The translations under genes were made by a program, and so were the position numbers. The notes under the pieces are model-generated. The model was given only the letters and a program-made list of their open reading frames with translations, was not told where the DNA came from and did no database searches. This document shows positions 1 through 7,011 of a stretch of DNA of 51,883 bases, piece by piece. The DNA lies in the NCBI GenBank assembly GCA_016932315.1, contig JAFGDD010000017.1:1-51883 (forward strand). The letters run 5' to 3'. Origin of the DNA: Candidatus Woesearchaeota archaeon. Its GTDB lineage: Archaea; Nanobdellota; Nanobdellia; Woesearchaeales; SM23-78. Every line of letters begins with the position of its first letter. Position 1 is the stretch's first letter.

Positions 1-118
1 CAAAAAGTCGCCGTAGCAGTCACCAACACAAAAATTTTTGTTTTTTTAAACAAAATTTTTGTTGGACGCTGACGCGGTGGGGGTTGCCCCCTCGGGGTAC
101 CGCGTAGGCGACTTTTTG
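1..118. repeat. Miniature terminal-inverted-repeat element, family 1, left copy
   Basis: The element is bounded by a perfect 12-bp inverted repeat, CAAAAAGTCGCC at 1-12 and its complement at 107-118. Inside are two hairpin arms. The first pairs CCAACA near 22 with TGTTGG near 60 across an AT-rich palindrome. The second pairs ACGCGGT with ACCGCGT around a core GCCCCCTCGGGG at 86-97. No open reading frame fits it. Bases 2-87 recur exactly at 51797-51882, and the same architecture and core recur at 27630-27752 and, inverted, at 41901-42058. It could be a MITE or REP-like element; no transposase is visible in the window. Confidence 0.85.
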
Positions 119-152
119 AGAGATTTTAAACGCATCCTCTGAAGCGGAATAA

Positions 153-165
153 TATTTATAAAATA
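153..165 (+). promoter_or_regulatory. TATA box of the 186-662 gene
   Basis: The AT-rich box TATTTATAAAATA is centred about 27 bases before the ATG at 186. This is the usual archaeal TATA-to-start distance, so the transcript is probably leaderless; there is no Shine-Dalgarno sequence. The same arrangement recurs before many genes of the window. Confidence 0.6.
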
Positions 166-185
166 ACATGGTATTCCTTTAAGCA

Positions 186-662
186 ATGCAAGAATTATCT
201 GACCTTGTTAGGGAGTTACCTACAATCAATTTAGACGTTGTCATACACTTCCTTGAAAAGATTGTCAAGCCTGATTACTGCGAGGAATCACTGAATTACA
301 TACTTGAGGATAATCGTAACGTTGCTAGCTTTTTAGCTTATCACATACAAGATCACCCAGGCGTAGGCTTGGAGCTCAACCCTGCAGTGTCAGTTTACAG
401 GATGATGAAGGTCAAAGGAGACTTGCCGAGGGTCAGTGAAGAAACTCTGCGAAGCGTTATTAAGGAATACAATCAGTCAAACAAGGAGAAATACATCTTC
501 AAGGTCTTTGGCACAGTATATAACAAAGACCCTGCATTATTTGAGTTCCTTCTCTTATTCTCCATAAGAACAGATAAGCCTCTCAGGTTTTTGACGACCA
601 GCTTATTGGTTTATAGGCTGCTGGAAAAGCAGGCAGAACTTAATAAGTTAAAGATAAATTAG
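186..662 (+). CDS. Hypothetical protein, 158 aa
   Basis: I do not recognise this family. The protein is soluble and mostly helical by composition, with no signal peptide, no membrane segment and no cysteine pair. It has a leucine-rich C-terminal third (residues about 115-150). A TATA box at 153-165 puts transcription start at or next to the ATG, so a leaderless message is likely and the start is well placed. It lies directly after the terminal repeat element and converges with the next gene, only 4 bases separating the two stop codons. Confidence 0.6.
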   Translation: MQELSDLVRELPTINLDVVIHFLEKIVKPDYCEESLNYILEDNRNVASFLAYHIQDHPGVGLELNPAVSVYRMMKVKGDLPRVSEETLRSVIKEYNQSNKEKYIFKVFGTVYNKDPALFEFLLLFSIRTDKPLRFLTTSLLVYRLLEKQAELNKLKIN

Positions 663-666
663 TTTA

Positions 667-1233
667 TTATTTAAGCAAGTACTCTGTAAACCTTCCTGGC
701 GCTGCATGGTCATAATATCCTATAGGCGGCAATGCAACCCCTGATTTCTCATACCTTGCCTTGAAATCCAATAATTCATCAAGGCTTAATCCTTGAGGCA
801 GGTATAATCTGTTAGGGCCTTTCTTTATTATTGGCAGAATCTTTTCCCAGGATAATCTTCGAACGTCAAAAGGTATTATGCTCTTGTTAGTGAAATCTTC
901 CAATAAGCTGACATTATATTTTTCCTTTACCTTGTCAGCAACAACTTCCCAGAACCACTCAGCAATCTCAGGCTTGCAAGAAGGGCAGGTTATGAATCCC
1001 AGACTAACTAATCCTGCCAATCCCTCATCTCCTAACCCAAGGATAACTTCTGCCTCATTCTTAGGCCCCCTGTTTCCTGGCTTGCACCTGTGAAACCCTA
1101 ACAAGCCTGTTGATAATCTTGCAGACCATACTTGTTCGCGAGGAAAAAACTTCTTGTACCTAATAACCTCCCTGAGGTTCAGCTTTCTAAAACCTCCCTC
1201 AATAAACACGAAGTAAAAATCATATGATGCCAT
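667..1233 (-). CDS. Hypothetical protein, 188 aa
   Basis: Unrecognised. The sequence contains one CPSC pair (about residues 83-86) and an HRC at about 49-51, which might bind a metal, but four clear ligands are not visible. No signal peptide or membrane helix is seen. On the minus strand a TATA-like ATTTTAAATAATC is centred about 29 bases before the start, supporting a leaderless transcript beginning at this ATG. The gene converges with the 186-662 gene, and the family-2 repeat element lies just beyond its promoter. Confidence 0.6.
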   Translation of the reverse strand: MASYDFYFVFIEGGFRKLNLREVIRYKKFFPREQVWSARLSTGLLGFHRCKPGNRGPKNEAEVILGLGDEGLAGLVSLGFITCPSCKPEIAEWFWEVVADKVKEKYNVSLLEDFTNKSIIPFDVRRLSWEKILPIIKKGPNRLYLPQGLSLDELLDFKARYEKSGVALPPIGYYDHAAPGRFTEYLLK

Positions 1234-1290
1234 TAAAAAAAAGAAACAAGAGCGATTATTTAAAATTTCCGGATTAAGTCAAACTAATTT

Positions 1291-1446
1291 GGAAAAACCA
1301 AGCCCTGCTCGCTCCCGCTCGCCTGGCCATGCCATGTTTACCTCGAGTAAACAATGGCAAACATGGTGCTCAAAAATCAATGATTTTTGGCACACCAAAA
1401 GCCTTTTCTGGGCTTTTGATTGCACAGACGGTCTTGGTTTTTTTCC
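1291..1446. repeat. Hairpin-rich element, family 2, first copy
   Basis: AAAAACCAAG at 1293-1302 is the complement of CTTGGTTTTT at 1433-1442. Between them lie at least three hairpins: GTTTAC/GTAAAC near 1335, CAAAAATC/GATTTTTG near 1375, and CAAAAGCC/GGGCTTTTG near 1396-1419. The left part (AAGCCCTGCTCGCT, then GCTCGCCTGGCCATGC) and the right part (GACGGTCTT) match the reverse complement of 17991-18088, so the two are copies of one element. Open reading frames read through it are by-products of the palindromes. Confidence 0.75.
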
Positions 1447-1518
1447 CCAACACACACGCCTTGACTTAACCAAATTTCCGCAACCAATATAAAGGAATAA
1501 TAATTCTTTTAGAAGAAC

Positions 1519-2742
1519 ATGGGATTTTTGGACTTTCTGAAAGCAAAGAGCAGCGAAACAATAGGATTCACAGAAATAGATTCCTGGCTTGACAAGCAAG
1601 TAGCTGACAAGCACCTTGAGCAAAAGGTAGCCAGGGCTAAGGGATTTGTTCTTAACAAAATCATAGAGGCCCATAAGCTTCTTAATGAGCTCGAAAAAGC
1701 TGGCTTGATGAACGAGAACATCCCTATCAAGGCTAAGCAGATAATGGACGGCCACAGAAAAGCTTACATCCAAAGGCTTAAGAGGTTTCTTGACGAGATT
1801 GAGATGCCAGAAGACTTCAGCCAGATAGGATTCTTTGCAGCCAAGTTCTCAGAAGACCTTACCAAGCTGAGCGCGGAGACTCAAAAGAATTATCTAGTGC
1901 TCAAGGAGTTCATGGAAGCAGAAATAATCAAGGTAGCCAAGACCATCAAGGCTATTGAGGAAGAATTATCCAGGCTACAAGCAGAGATTGAGAATGAAGG
2001 CATAGAAGCAATAAAGGATGCCAAGCTAAAGCTCAGGCAGTATCATGACGATCTGAAGAAGAAGGCAATGCTTGAAGAGGAGAAGCTCAACCAAGGCAAT
2101 GAAGTTGATTCATTAAGGGAGAGAAAGGTAAAAATGCAGACCAGGCTTGACGACCTGCACCAAACCAATGAATACAATGAGTTCAAGGACTTATTAGAGA
2201 ACAAGAAGAAGTACGAGGAGCAGCTCAAAGCCATTGAGACAGAGCTAAAAGTCATATTTGCCCATCTTAACAGACCATTAAGGAAGTACAAGCACGCATC
2301 GCTGCAGGAAAAACTAATAGACAAATACCTGCTCGACCCAATGGGCGCACTGGAAGAGGATGCAAGCTTCACACTAATCGAAGTATTGGACAGGATGAAG
2401 CAGGAACTAGGCAATCTTGAGCTTAAGGAGAACCAGCTCGAAAAGACAGTTGAGATGATAGACAAGCTTAACAAGGACTTTATCATGAACAAGAAACTTG
2501 ATATTGACAAGCTCAAAGAATTAAACAAGGAGACTGCAAGCAGGATTAACACCAGCGTCATAGCGCTTAACATCGCAGAGACAGACACGCTGTTGCGAGG
2601 CTTATCAGAGAAAATAATCCAGGCAGAGCAATCACTCGAAGAAATCAGCAAGGCACTGGAAGGCATAAACCTTGATTACCTAAAGCAGAAAGTAAAGGAA
2701 AAAATTAATGAGATTAATCCGAAGGTTACGATTAAGGACTGA
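1519..2742 (+). CDS. Long coiled-coil protein, 407 aa
   Basis: Nearly the whole protein is charged heptad-like helix (Glu/Lys/Leu-rich from about residue 30 to 400), with no transmembrane segment or signal peptide. It begins with a short hydrophobic MGFLDFLK segment that could be amphipathic. A structural or scaffold role is plausible, but no catalytic motif is visible and I cannot name the family. A TATA-like AATATAAAGGA at 1486-1496 lies about 28 bases before the ATG, pointing to a leaderless message. Some resemblance to SMC-type coiled coils is compositional only; there is no Walker A motif. Confidence 0.75.
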   Translation: MGFLDFLKAKSSETIGFTEIDSWLDKQVADKHLEQKVARAKGFVLNKIIEAHKLLNELEKAGLMNENIPIKAKQIMDGHRKAYIQRLKRFLDEIEMPEDFSQIGFFAAKFSEDLTKLSAETQKNYLVLKEFMEAEIIKVAKTIKAIEEELSRLQAEIENEGIEAIKDAKLKLRQYHDDLKKKAMLEEEKLNQGNEVDSLRERKVKMQTRLDDLHQTNEYNEFKDLLENKKKYEEQLKAIETELKVIFAHLNRPLRKYKHASLQEKLIDKYLLDPMGALEEDASFTLIEVLDRMKQELGNLELKENQLEKTVEMIDKLNKDFIMNKKLDIDKLKELNKETASRINTSVIALNIAETDTLLRGLSEKIIQAEQSLEEISKALEGINLDYLKQKVKEKINEINPKVTIKD

Positions 2743-2788
2743 AAAGATGAACGAAACCTTTTTATAGGTTGCTAATTCTCTTTTTCTT

Positions 2789-3127
2789 ATGGCACAAATG
2801 AGTTATGAAGAGTTCAAGGAAACAGCAAACTACAAAGTTTTTTCGCCGTACATGAAACTACTAACTGGCTTTTTCTTTCTGGACCCAAAAAACAACGGGT
2901 TCACTTTTTCTGAGCTGGAAAAGGAACTTAAAGGGGAAGTGGATAACGCGCAGTTAAACAGCGCACTGGATGTTGGCTTAGACCTGATGGAAATAACTGA
3001 AAGGGATTCTGAAAGAAAAGGTTATTTTGTCCGAACATATCATTTAGCAAATCTTGGGAGATTCGGGCTTGATGGCTTTGTAAGACTATTGTCGCGTGCA
3101 AAAACAAGCGAACAAGCTTCAACATGA
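2789..3127 (+). CDS. Hypothetical protein, 112 aa, possible winged-helix
   Basis: A small soluble protein whose middle (residues about 35-75, FTFSELEKELKGEVDNAQLN and a following hydrophobic helix) reads like a helix-turn-helix, with a possible wing at about 75-95. The family is not recognised and DNA binding is inference. It follows a TATA-like TTTTTATAGG about 27 bases upstream. Its TGA overlaps the ATG of the next gene in an ATGA junction, so the two are cotranscribed and probably translationally coupled to the Nip7-like protein. Confidence 0.65.
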   Translation: MAQMSYEEFKETANYKVFSPYMKLLTGFFFLDPKNNGFTFSELEKELKGEVDNAQLNSALDVGLDLMEITERDSERKGYFVRTYHLANLGRFGLDGFVRLLSRAKTSEQAST

Positions 3128-3564
3128 ACAAGCTCATTTCTTTTGTCAAGGAATTCACAAAGTCTGAAGTTAAGGAACTGAATAGTGTTGAGAGGATTGG
3201 AAAGAAATATTTTTATGCGCCGAGAGAACTGGCTGAACTGAAAAAAAACATTCCTCTTGAGCCTTATTCAATGGGCTTGCCTCTTGGAGAATTAAAAAAT
3301 AACAGGTTTAGCCCCAGCATTGCGCTGCTTGACATGCTAAAAAATTATACTGACAAGAAAATCATTGTTAACAAGAAAGGGGAAACTATGTTCCTATACG
3401 GCAAAGAAGTATTCTCTGAGAATTTTGCGAAATGCGATGTTAATGAAGGATTCTGCCTTGTGCTTAATGCTAACGATGAAGTTCTCGGCTATGGAGAATT
3501 AAGCAAGAAAAAAAACATTAAAAATATTCTTGACAGGGGGGACTTTTTGAGGAGGGAAAGATAG
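3124..3564 (+). CDS. Nip7-like PUA-domain ribosome biogenesis protein
   Basis: The C-terminal half (about residues 78-146) has PUA-domain character. It reads through VNKKGETMFLYGKEVF and VLGYGELS and ends in RGDFLRRER, the hallmark tail of archaeal Nip7-type PUA proteins. The N-terminal 75 residues correspond to the pre-PUA domain. Family knowledge gives an RNA-binding role in large-subunit ribosome maturation. The length (146 aa) fits archaeal members. It overlaps the upstream 112-aa gene by 4 bases. The alternative is another small PUA protein of archaeal RNA metabolism, but the tail favours Nip7. Confidence 0.8.
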   Translation: MNKLISFVKEFTKSEVKELNSVERIGKKYFYAPRELAELKKNIPLEPYSMGLPLGELKNNRFSPSIALLDMLKNYTDKKIIVNKKGETMFLYGKEVFSENFAKCDVNEGFCLVLNANDEVLGYGELSKKKNIKNILDRGDFLRRER

Positions 3565-3576
3565 AAAGTATATTTC

Positions 3577-4839
3577 TTATTTCTTCCTGCTCTTCCCCTT
3601 ACTTTTACTTCCAGCTTTGGAGCTGCCTTTGCTGCTCTTCTTGCTGTTGCCACCCCTCTTACCAACCACCTTCTTCCCTGTCTCTCCCTCGTACTGGTGC
3701 ATTATCTTAAGGATGGTAGAGTCGCTTATGTTCATGCCGTTAGTGTTCTTCTTCAGGTTCTCTTTTATCTCTGCATAAGACTTGCCGCTCAGGTAATCAT
3801 TGATTATCTGCTCCCTTGCTCCAAGCTTGGCTGCAACAATGTTGTTATACTTGCTCTTAACATAGCTAATGCCTGATTTTATTCCGCTAACAACCAAGTC
3901 AGCAACGTCATTATAGCTCCTTATTTTTTCATAGCCCTGCTTCACTGCTTCCCTGATGATGTCCCTGGTCCTGTAGCCTTTGTTGTACAGCTCAGTAACC
4001 TTGATTGACAAGTCATGGTATTTTGTTTGAGCTTCAACAGGCTTAATGCTTATTCTTTGCTCTGCTGCATAACTCTTAACAACAGATTCCTTGTCATACA
4101 CATCAATCTTCACCTCATAGCCAGGGTTGAGTGTCTTGAGCTTCTTCTTGAAATCATTCACTAAGTCATCCAGCGATGCTTGATAAGGCTTATCTGCAGC
4201 TTTCTCAGTCTTCTCTCCTATTTTTTCTCCTACACTATTAGCATCAGCTTTCTGCGCAGAATAATCCTTAAGCTTTTCATCAAGCCCTGACACCATCTTA
4301 TCTGCGCCAGGAATAGTGGCTGGCTTTTCAGGAGTTATTTTAGGAGGGATAATCTGCTCGCTTACCTTTGGCATGGACTTGTATGGCTTAGCATCTGGCT
4401 TTGATTCTGGTTTTGATTCTGGCATTATGCCAGGTTGAGCAGAAGGCTTCTGATAATTTCCTGGCATTGAAGCAGTTGGAGCAGACTGAGACGAGCCTGT
4501 CTTGTACTTGCCATTTCCCTTGCCTGCTGGCTTGCTGCCATAGATGCTACTATGTGTGCCTGGCTTAAGTATTGTCGGAGATATTAGCGGCTTAAGATTA
4601 ATGTTCTTGGCAAAATCAGATTTTATATCCCTGATCTCCTTGAACATGCCGCCAATTGAGCTGGCAAGGCTCTTCTCAACCCTGTCAATAATTGCATCCT
4701 TATTATTGGTTATGTAGTCACCTATCTTTTTGCTCGTAGCCACAACGTCATTGTAATAGCCAATAACTTCCTCTGTTTTTCTCTCAAGTTCCTGCAACCC
4801 AGGAATAGCTTTGTAAACAGCATTCATGAACAATCCCAT
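3577..4839 (-). CDS. Hypothetical protein, about 420 aa, Pro/Lys-rich linker and basic tail
   Basis: Last gene of the minus-strand block. N-terminal helical segment (1-85), then a Pro/Ser/Lys low-complexity linker (about 95-190) containing an ESKPESKPDAKP repeat. A globular part (about 225-395) follows, with two HTH-like repeats (LYNKGYRTRDIIREAVKQG and YLSGKSYAEIKENLKKN), and then a strongly basic Lys/Ser/Gly tail. The open frame begins at 4848, but GGAGG abuts that ATG; the ATG three codons later (4839) has proper spacing, so I start there. The basic tail and HTH-like repeats suggest nucleic-acid binding (inference). Family unknown. Confidence 0.65.
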   Translation of the reverse strand: MGLFMNAVYKAIPGLQELERKTEEVIGYYNDVVATSKKIGDYITNNKDAIIDRVEKSLASSIGGMFKEIRDIKSDFAKNINLKPLISPTILKPGTHSSIYGSKPAGKGNGKYKTGSSQSAPTASMPGNYQKPSAQPGIMPESKPESKPDAKPYKSMPKVSEQIIPPKITPEKPATIPGADKMVSGLDEKLKDYSAQKADANSVGEKIGEKTEKAADKPYQASLDDLVNDFKKKLKTLNPGYEVKIDVYDKESVVKSYAAEQRISIKPVEAQTKYHDLSIKVTELYNKGYRTRDIIREAVKQGYEKIRSYNDVADLVVSGIKSGISYVKSKYNNIVAAKLGAREQIINDYLSGKSYAEIKENLKKNTNGMNISDSTILKIMHQYEGETGKKVVGKRGGNSKKSSKGSSKAGSKSKGKSRKK

Positions 4840-4903
4840 TCTAATCATCCTCCGTTTTGTTTTTTATTGTTTTATTGGATTCATTGAATTATTACAAACA
4901 TAT

Positions 4904-5416
4904 TCATCGCGAATAATTCTTCATCACACCTTTCAACAGTCCCTCTAGTCCTCCGGATATCACTCTGCCTGCTATTGCAAGCCCGAATCTTCCCTTTGAC
5001 TCCATCCTCTTAAGCTCAGGGCCATTGACCAGTCTGATTTTATTATTCGATGCGTATCTTCTTGCATTATAGGTGAAGTCGGTATCTGAAACCATCATCC
5101 TTATTGCGCTTAATCCGTTATAATTTGCAAGCTTATGATTGAACTCCATCACCTGCCTTACGCCAACATACTTGTCTTCCCTGTAATGCGCCTTACATTC
5201 AATAATGTAAAAGTTCCTATCCTTGAACATTACAAGGTCGTACTCCCTTTTTCTCGCCTTGTCTTTTTCTAAGGCATAATTAGTCTTCCACTGGTTCTTC
5301 TTCACAGGAATATAGCCGTTGCTCTCAAACACCTGCTTCACTTTTTCTTCAAAACCATGCCCTAATTCTCCTGGGCTTAAGCAGTTCTTTCTCATCTTCA
5401 TTGTCATTCTTATCAT
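4904..5416 (-). CDS. PD-(D/E)xK nuclease-like protein, Mrr-like
   Basis: Residues 23-90 carry the restriction-endonuclease-like core: helix glutamate near 23, REYDLVMF with D60, then FYIIECKAH giving the E73-x-K75 catalytic pair, and a following QVMEFNHKL helix. This is the usual order of PD-(D/E)xK nucleases of the Mrr/Holliday-resolvase type. The C-terminal 30 residues are glycine-rich and hydrophobic, which might anchor the protein. No methyltransferase is adjacent, so a classical restriction system is unlikely. Several ATGs open the frame (codons 1, 4, 6, 8) and the start is uncertain. A 16-bp direct repeat lies just upstream. Confidence 0.75.
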   Translation of the reverse strand: MIRMTMKMRKNCLSPGELGHGFEEKVKQVFESNGYIPVKKNQWKTNYALEKDKARKREYDLVMFKDRNFYIIECKAHYREDKYVGVRQVMEFNHKLANYNGLSAIRMMVSDTDFTYNARRYASNNKIRLVNGPELKRMESKGRFGLAIAGRVISGGLEGLLKGVMKNYSR

Positions 5417-5429
5417 TCTTACAATTTTT

Positions 5430-5461
5430 ATTTGCGCTTAGCTTCATTTGCACTTAGCATC
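5430..5461. repeat. 16-bp tandem repeat upstream of the nuclease-like gene
   Basis: ATTTGCGCTTAGCTTC at 5430-5445 is followed at once by ATTTGCACTTAGCATC at 5446-5461, 14 of 16 bases the same. It sits 14 bases before the start of the 4904-5416 gene, within its probable promoter region. Confidence 0.7.
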
Positions 5462-5512
5462 TTTCAAAAAAAAATATTAAAAACAAAAAAATATTTTACA
5501 AAACATTCCCTT

Positions 5513-5791
5513 CTATTTATGGGCGTATTCCTTAAACTTCTCCTTGAGCTTGTCGCTCTGGACTTTCAGGCCGTCAAAAACTCCCATGTTCTTGAGGTAT
5601 CTGTAAGCCAGCCCTCCGCCAGTGATGTATATTACATCCTTTGCAAGGTCCTTTTTGTCAGGCGAGTCTCCTATCAGTTTCTTAACTGGGTCTTTTCCCA
5701 GGTAAACTGCAACCAACATTTTTACTGCGTCAAACGTGGTTATCTTCCTGGTCTGGACTCTTTGCTCCAATGGTTGTGCTTGTTCTGCCAT
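5513..5791 (-). CDS. Hypothetical protein, 92 aa
   Basis: A small basic protein with a moderately hydrophobic centre (residues about 20-35 and 50-66, the latter with a GGGLAYRYL stretch) and a charged C-terminus. There is no signal peptide and no recognisable family. It lies within the minus-strand block between the nuclease-like gene and a small membrane protein. AGGAGGTAAAGG, a strong Shine-Dalgarno region, precedes its ATG and supports the start. Function unknown; a small accessory component is the most that context allows. Confidence 0.6.
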   Translation of the reverse strand: MAEQAQPLEQRVQTRKITTFDAVKMLVAVYLGKDPVKKLIGDSPDKKDLAKDVIYITGGGLAYRYLKNMGVFDGLKVQSDKLKEKFKEYAHK

Positions 5792-5912
5792 TTTTCCTTT
5801 ACCTCCTTCTAGTTTTTTCTATTTACTTTTTTTTCTCTTCATTTTTCTTTACTTAATTATTTGATACTCTCTAACAAATCCATTTCAGGGCAAAAAACCT
5901 GCTCGTGCCTGC

Positions 5913-6317
5913 TCATGGATTTGCATCTGCTGGGGATGAATCAACTTGATCCTGAACAGGATCTCCTGGATTTGCATCAGCTGAATCCGATGCATCGCCT
6001 GCAGAATCATCAGTTTTCTTCGGGTTGGCATAGTTTGCAATTGCATAGGCTGCTGCTGCGCCTGTTACCGCAAATATACCGGAGCATAAGAGCTGGTCTT
6101 TCAGCTTGTAGTTTGGGTTTCCTGTGTTAATCTGCTTTCCAATGCCATGCCCGATAACTCCGGTAAATATTGCTCCTTCTCCCATTGCATTGTATGTTTT
6201 CTTGTTCTCATCGCTGATATTGCTCATGCTGTTGATGTATTTCCCAACAGTCTCGTTAAACAATATTGTTGCTGCAGCTCCTATTCCTGTATGAACAACT
6301 AAGTCTTTCAGGTTCAT
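5913..6317 (-). CDS. Small membrane protein, 134 aa
   Basis: Hydrophobic segments at about residues 8-22, 48-62 and 78-95 (the last alanine-rich, GIFAVTGAAAAYAIANYA) indicate two or three membrane-associated helices. The C-terminal 35 residues are acidic and repetitive, with ADANPGD-like units in which a GGATTTGCATC segment is duplicated at DNA level. The GAGGTG-type ribosome site fits the start. Neighbours in the block are also envelope proteins, so a membrane component is likely. Family unknown. Confidence 0.65.
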   Translation of the reverse strand: MNLKDLVVHTGIGAAATILFNETVGKYINSMSNISDENKKTYNAMGEGAIFTGVIGHGIGKQINTGNPNYKLKDQLLCSGIFAVTGAAAAYAIANYANPKKTDDSAGDASDSADANPGDPVQDQVDSSPADANP

Positions 6318-6329
6318 TCTTTACACCTC

Positions 6330-6450
6330 GCTTTGTTTTTTCATTTCTATTCTGTTCTTATTTGGTTCTTATCTTGTTCTTGTCACATGTTATTTTTCAT
6401 CTAATCATTGCTCACCTAATCATGGTCTTATCTTAATTAGGGTCTTATCT
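6330..6450. repeat. Imperfect short direct repeats in the spacer before the 134-aa gene
   Basis: Read on the minus strand, this spacer contains AAGATAAGACC twice, ATGATTAG followed by RTGA twice, and AAGAACAAGATAAGAACC-like units. The first copy overlaps the end of the 186-aa gene. No open reading frame is supported. It resembles the direct repeats found before other genes of this block. Confidence 0.55.
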
Positions 6451-6997
6451 TCTTGGTCAGCAACCTTCCGATAAAAGTATAAAGACCCATCATGGCTGCT
6501 TCTTGGACTATGATGTCAAAAGCAGTCTTTGGCTCTTTCATGAATCTTGAAACAACTTTTCTTGAAAACTGGTAGCCTGGCTCTGTCGGGTCTTTAACCA
6601 CACTACTCCTAACATTCTCAAGCACTTCTCCCATCACATACTCAAAAGGATGAGAACTTGTTCTTGGCTTGCTGATCCCGCCAGAACTGCTGGGTGTGCA
6701 AGGCCTTGTCCTCGAGCCTGATGAACCGGATGAGCCAACAGGTGTTCTTACTCCTTTTCTTCCTTCAACAATATCATCAAGTGAATCTGCATTCTTGTCA
6801 GGCATCACCTGCTCTGGCAGCGGAGGAATGTATGGTTGGGATCCGCTTGGCGAGAAATATCTCTCGCTAACTTTCTTCTTCACCTTCTCAATAGTCTTGT
6901 TTAGCCCTTGCGATGAGTCAGAGCCATTGCTTGTCCCATAAGGCTTTTTTTCTGCAGCCTCATCCGGCTGGCTGAAATATTTCTTTGCACTAACCAT
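6437..6997 (-). CDS. Hypothetical protein, 186 aa, low-complexity middle
   Basis: Residues 1-110 are Ser/Gly/Pro/Lys-rich and probably disordered, including a GSSGSSGSRTRP stretch. Residues about 115-186 look folded, with an amphipathic helix around GEVLENVRSSV and a final hydrophobic segment (FDIIVQEAAMMGLYTFIGRL) that could touch the membrane. The gene starts 14 bases after the stop of the HExxH/VWA gene, so they belong to one transcript. No family recognised. The disorder plus hydrophobic tail suggests an adaptor (inference only). Confidence 0.6.
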   Translation of the reverse strand: MVSAKKYFSQPDEAAEKKPYGTSNGSDSSQGLNKTIEKVKKKVSERYFSPSGSQPYIPPLPEQVMPDKNADSLDDIVEGRKGVRTPVGSSGSSGSRTRPCTPSSSGGISKPRTSSHPFEYVMGEVLENVRSSVVKDPTEPGYQFSRKVVSRFMKEPKTAFDIIVQEAAMMGLYTFIGRLLTKKIRP

Positions 6998-7011
6998 TTA
7001 GCACCGCCATG

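Noticed and set aside
1279-1773. Minus-strand open frame of 164 codons and a plus-strand one of 67 codons over the element at 1291-1446
   Set aside because: They run through hairpin repeats and overlap the coiled-coil gene. Composition is odd, with no ribosome site or promoter.
2043-2666. Long Ser/Leu-rich minus-strand frame of 207 codons
   Set aside because: It is the antisense shadow of the Lys/Glu-rich coiled-coil gene.
4904-5416. Restriction-modification system
   Set aside because: No methyltransferase or specificity gene next to the nuclease-like protein.
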